A stretch of DNA of 8,495 nt, taken from assembly GCA_022424805.1 (NCBI GenBank), contig JAKMGR010000429.1, positions 1 through 8,495 of the forward strand. The letters are read 5' to 3'. This DNA comes from Verrucomicrobiales bacterium (lineage in GTDB: Bacteria; Verrucomicrobiota; Verrucomicrobiia; Verrucomicrobiales; DEV007). The notes beneath the pieces were generated by a model. The model did not search any database. It was not told where the DNA came from and was given only the letters and a program-made list of their open reading frames with translations. Made by a program: the position numbers and the translations under genes. This document shows, in pieces, positions 5,980 through 8,495 of this stretch (position 1 is the first letter of the stretch; each line of letters starts with the position of its first letter).

Positions 5980-6918
5980 TTATTTCTGTGTCAGGGCATC
6001 GACCAGCCCCTTCAGGTCATCAGGCTTAGCGCGGGCAATGCACTCATGAGGCGCAGCTGCGGGATCATCTTCATCAAAAACGCGAACAGACATACCAAGA
6101 GTGGCGCCGTCATCTTCGAACCAGGTCAAGGCCCCGACCGGAGTCTGGCAGCCCGCTTGCAAGCGGTGCAGAAAAGCGCGCTCTGCGGCAACGCGCTGAA
6201 AGGTTGGTTCGTGATTAATCTTTGCTAGAGCGGCTCGGGCCGCATCATTGTCCGACCGGATTTCCATCGAGACTGCTCCCTGACCTGCAGCGGGGAGAAA
6301 TTGGGAAGGCTCCAGTTCAGTTGCGTAGACCGTAGCTCCTCCAAATTCGAAAGAACTCTGGCCCGGAGTGAAAATCCCGAGACGTTCAATCCCCGCGCGA
6401 GCGAGGAGAATACCGTCCCACGCATCGTTTTCGATCAGCTTGCGAATCCGCGTTGGAACATTCCCTCGAATGTCGACGATCTTGATTCCCGGGTAGAGCC
6501 ACTCCATTTGTCGCGCACGGCGCACCGAGCTCGTCGCGACAGTCATACCCGTTTCAACGCTGTTACCCTGACTTGTTGTCAGCAAGACATCTGCAATGTC
6601 GGCTCGCGGGAGAGTTGCACAAATTTCAAAGCCTTCGCCCAGTTCCGTCGGGACATCCTTGAGACTGTGCACCGCAAAATCGATGTCGCCCCGAATCAAG
6701 GCCTCTTCCAACTCCTTCGTAAAGATTCCTTTATCGACCACAGGATTATCACCCAGCGCAAATTCGCTCAGCTTTAAATCAGGGCGTTTGTCGCCAATCG
6801 TTTTCACCACTTCGATCTGCACATCGACGCCAACCTCTGCGAGGGCGGCTTCGGTCATTCGTGCCTGTGTCAGGGCGAGATCGCTTCCGCGCGTTCCCAG
6901 TATGAGTGGTCTTGTCAT
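5980..6918 (-). CDS. hemC: Hydroxymethylbilane synthase (porphobilinogen deaminase)
   Basis: This cytoplasmic enzyme joins four porphobilinogen molecules into the linear hydroxymethylbilane, the substrate of the HemD half encoded just downstream. The 312 residues match the usual 300-320. Landmarks in order are ILGTRGSDLALTQA (6-19), KGIFTKELEEAL (63-74), FAVHSLKDVP (81-90) with the catalytic Asp D88, ATSSVRRARQ (118-127), DIRGNVPTRIRKL (149-161), LPAAGQGA (208-215) and RLQAGCQTPVGA (252-263), where C257 is the expected attachment site of the dipyrromethane cofactor. The ATG at 6918 overlaps the hemA stop as ATGA, so translation is probably coupled to hemA. The protein looks complete and functional. 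Confidence 0.96.
   Translation of the reverse strand: MTRPLILGTRGSDLALTQARMTEAALAEVGVDVQIEVVKTIGDKRPDLKLSEFALGDNPVVDKGIFTKELEEALIRGDIDFAVHSLKDVPTELGEGFEICATLPRADIADVLLTTSQGNSVETGMTVATSSVRRARQMEWLYPGIKIVDIRGNVPTRIRKLIENDAWDGILLARAGIERLGIFTPGQSSFEFGGATVYATELEPSQFLPAAGQGAVSMEIRSDNDAARAALAKINHEPTFQRVAAERAFLHRLQAGCQTPVGALTWFEDDGATLGMSVRVFDEDDPAAAPHECIARAKPDDLKGLVDALTQK
6915..6918 (-). other. ATGA stop-start overlap between hemA and hemC
   Basis: On the minus strand the hemC ATG (6918-6916) shares bases with the hemA TGA (6917-6915). This arrangement usually goes with ribosome re-initiation and fixes both the hemC start and the natural end of hemA. It argues that the short hemA C-terminus is genuine and not a local frameshift. 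Confidence 0.85.
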
Positions 6919-7997
6919 GAGTCTGTGACGGACCTTCCGGTCGATCCTCCGAGAAAGTCGCGTTGTTGCCGCCGTGTGTTTGGCACTTCTGCGAGAGCCT
7001 CGATTCCTTTTTCTTCGAGAAACTCACTGATGACGCTGCGGCAGATTTCGATCTGCTTCTCTCGCCGCTCTACACCATCGTCAGCGATTCGCTGGAGCTG
7101 GTCGATGTTGTATAGATATACGCCCTCGATTTCGTTGACCTCGTCTTCGACATCCCGTGGGACGGCAATGTCGATCAAGAAAAGGGAGGATCCTCGGCGT
7201 TCCTCAACGAATCTTTCGACGTGCGCCCGATGAACCACAGCATGCGGAGCCCCTGTTGAAGAGATGACAATGTCGACTTTATCCAGATAGTTCATCCAAT
7301 CATCAAAGTGGATCGCTTTCCCCCGCAGTTCCGCCGCAAGCTCTTCTGCTTTATCAAAACTTCGGTTCGAGACAATGATGCTCTTCGCTCCACGGGACTG
7401 CAGGCTTTGTGCGGTGACGCGGCTCATCTCCCCGGCCCCAAGAATCATAACGCGGCAGCCATCGAGCTTTCCAAAAATCTTTTCGGCCAAATCAACCGCT
7501 GCGGCTCCCACTGAGGTTGAACCCTGCTGTATTCTCGTTTTGGATCGCACCAACTTGCCCACTGTAAACGACTGTTGAAAGAGCTTGTTCAGACATCTCG
7601 AAGTTGCACCGTATTGCTGAGCAGTGGCGTAAGCTTTTTTGACTTGGCCAAAAATTTCAGTCTCCCCCAGCACCATCGAATCCAGCCCACTCGCTACCTC
7701 AAAAAGGTGGTGCGCCGCTTGCTCCGCTTCGTGTTGGTAAAATTCAACTTCACCATGCTGCACTTCGAAATGATCCACAAGATAGTCGACGAGAAGATCG
7801 ACGGCAGTTTTCGGATCAGCCGCTGAACCGTATATCTCAACTCGATTGCAGGTCGAGAGCACAACCGCTTCCTCGATAGGATCGATTTCACGAATCTCGT
7901 TTAGGTGAGACGGAATCGCCTTCTCAGCAAACGCAAGCCGCTCACGGATCTCCACGGGAGCCGTTTTGTGGTTTACGCCTAGACAAAAAATCGACAC
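6915..7997 (-). CDS. hemA: Glutamyl-tRNA reductase, short form lacking most of the C-terminal dimerisation domain
   Basis: GluTR reduces glutamyl-tRNA(Glu) with NADPH to glutamate-1-semialdehyde, the first step of the C5 pathway, in the cytoplasm. I start it at GTG 7997 because family members begin just before the conserved CLGVNHKTAPVEIRERLAF. A longer reading frame back to an ATG at 8114 would add 39 Arg/Leu/Cys-rich residues and overlap the upstream gene. This gives 360 residues. The catalytic Cys is C50 in LSTCNRVEIY. SGLDSMVLGETEIFGQVKKA spans 103-122. The NADPH motif MILGAGEM is at 184-191, followed by IVSNRS, ISSTGAPHAV and LFLIDIAVPRDVE. After FLEEKGIEAL only about 25 more residues, rich in Arg and Ser, remain, whereas the E. 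coli type (about 420) continues with a long helical dimerisation domain. It lies 19 nt after the cytochrome-assembly-like gene, with no clear Shine-Dalgarno sequence. Confidence 0.93.
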   Translation of the reverse strand: MSIFCLGVNHKTAPVEIRERLAFAEKAIPSHLNEIREIDPIEEAVVLSTCNRVEIYGSAADPKTAVDLLVDYLVDHFEVQHGEVEFYQHEAEQAAHHLFEVASGLDSMVLGETEIFGQVKKAYATAQQYGATSRCLNKLFQQSFTVGKLVRSKTRIQQGSTSVGAAAVDLAEKIFGKLDGCRVMILGAGEMSRVTAQSLQSRGAKSIIVSNRSFDKAEELAAELRGKAIHFDDWMNYLDKVDIVISSTGAPHAVVHRAHVERFVEERRGSSLFLIDIAVPRDVEDEVNEIEGVYLYNIDQLQRIADDGVERREKQIEICRSVISEFLEEKGIEALAEVPNTRRQQRDFLGGSTGRSVTDS

Positions 7998-8016
7998 AAC
8001 AAGAAGGGTAGTTTCG

Positions 8017-8495
8017 TTAGAGGAGCGACAAGGTGACAAGCGCAAACGCGAATGCACCAATCGCAAAAAGCGACAGCCGCATCGGAGAAAAACGCCGCAC
8101 TGTCTGAACAACAAGAATAATCAGGTAAAGCAACCAGACTGCCCCCGAAGCAGCGAGATGGACCATTTGAGGAACAACCCTCATGAAAAACGCCGCAATG
8201 ATTCCGATCGTAATCAAAATGGTTCCGATCACAAGGAGGCGGATGATTGCATCGGAGAGATACTTGATGGGCGGCAGAGAGTAGAAAAGGCGTCCCGGCT
8301 CGTGGCTCTTCAGTTGGCGATTCTGCACGAGATACATGATTCCCGCGATGCAGGCGAGGCCGTAAGCCCCATACGCGAGCAACGACATCGACGCGTGCAT
8401 TTCCAACCAGGGATCCAGGGTCTCGGGGGGCCGGGCACCGGGATCATCTACATAGTGACTGACGATCGCGATAAGTTGGAACACAAACACCAGAG
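8017..8495 (-). CDS. Cytochrome c assembly (CcsA/HemX-family) membrane protein, C-terminal part
   Basis: The frame is open to the window edge, so the 5' end is missing; 158 residues are visible. They form about five membrane helices: about 1-13, 33-56, 83-103, 113-132 and 138-157. The segment MHASMSLLAYGAYGLACIAG (32-51), with a His (H33) at the start of a helix, and the cytoplasmic loop SLPPIKYLSDAIIRLLVIGTI (72-92, split by the membrane start) followed by LITIGI are typical of the HemX/CcsA haem-handling family. The tryptophan-rich WWD motif of true CcsA is not visible. Where it should lie, after the LITIGI helix, the sequence is RVVPQMVHLAASGAVWLLYL (105-124). Being first in a haem operon is the HemX context in Bacillus as well. 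A role in haem export, c-type cytochrome assembly or control of HemA level is inferred only. The stop at 8017 is 19 nt before hemA. Confidence 0.75.
   Translation of the reverse strand, partial: LVFVFQLIAIVSHYVDDPGARPPETLDPWLEMHASMSLLAYGAYGLACIAGIMYLVQNRQLKSHEPGRLFYSLPPIKYLSDAIIRLLVIGTILITIGIIAAFFMRVVPQMVHLAASGAVWLLYLIILVVQTVRRFSPMRLSLFAIGAFAFALVTLSLL

Noticed and set aside
6301..6777. A 158-codon plus-strand frame inside hemC
   Set aside because: It is antisense to the catalytic and cofactor regions of hemC, with no independent evidence.
7998..8114. A 39-residue N-terminal extension of HemA starting at ATG 8114
   Set aside because: The extension is Arg/Cys-rich, overlaps the end of the upstream membrane protein gene, and is absent from the family, whose conserved start fits GTG 7997.

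Overview
The window reads as an ordinary chromosomal stretch of a Gram-negative bacterium. The best guess is Verrucomicrobiota (Opitutae/Puniceicoccales-like). This rests on the haem gene order cytochrome-assembly protein/hemA/hemC/cobA-hemD fusion, a short glutamyl-tRNA reductase, and the companion genes glgE and a small MTRFR-type release factor. It is an inference from recognised protein families, not a measured phylogeny. Base composition looks moderate and uniform. I see no tRNA, rRNA, CRISPR array, insertion sequence, phage gene or origin.

Left edge (1-385). A class I SAM-dependent methyltransferase starts on the minus strand at 385, but its similarity stops abruptly near 113-118, after the SAM-binding region. 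Bases 3 to about 118 instead carry an open, protein-like frame on the plus strand that has nothing to do with the methyltransferase. This is a real rearrangement or a sequence/assembly chimera.

Intergenic 386-519. This divergent spacer is rich in structure: an imperfect tandem direct repeat, a perfect 9-bp inverted repeat, and a terminator-like hairpin abutting it and followed by a T-rich tail.

Plus-strand genes (520-4425). In order: a small GGQ-motif ribosome-rescue/release-factor-like protein (520-903); GlgE, the maltose-1-phosphate maltosyltransferase that extends alpha-glucan (1000-2982); and a membrane protein with an extracytoplasmic CHASE2-like sensor and three C-terminal membrane helices but no output domain (3022-4425).

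Minus-strand tetrapyrrole operon (8495-4436). In transcription order: a HemX/CcsA-family membrane protein (cut by the window edge), hemA (GTG start), hemC (ATGA overlap with hemA), and a cobA-hemD fusion (5 nt after hemC). Together they take glutamyl-tRNA to glutamate-1-semialdehyde, porphobilinogen to hydroxymethylbilane, hydroxymethylbilane to uroporphyrinogen III, and then to precorrin-2. The aminomutase (hemL) and porphobilinogen synthase (hemB) must lie elsewhere. The operon converges on the CHASE2-like gene with only 10 nt between the stops.

No clearly new multi-gene system is visible. The points most worth a second look are the breakpoint at the left edge, the hairpin/repeat cluster at 401-479, the GluTR lacking most of its dimerisation domain, the HemX-like protein lacking the WWD motif, and the CHASE2-like protein without a signalling output.
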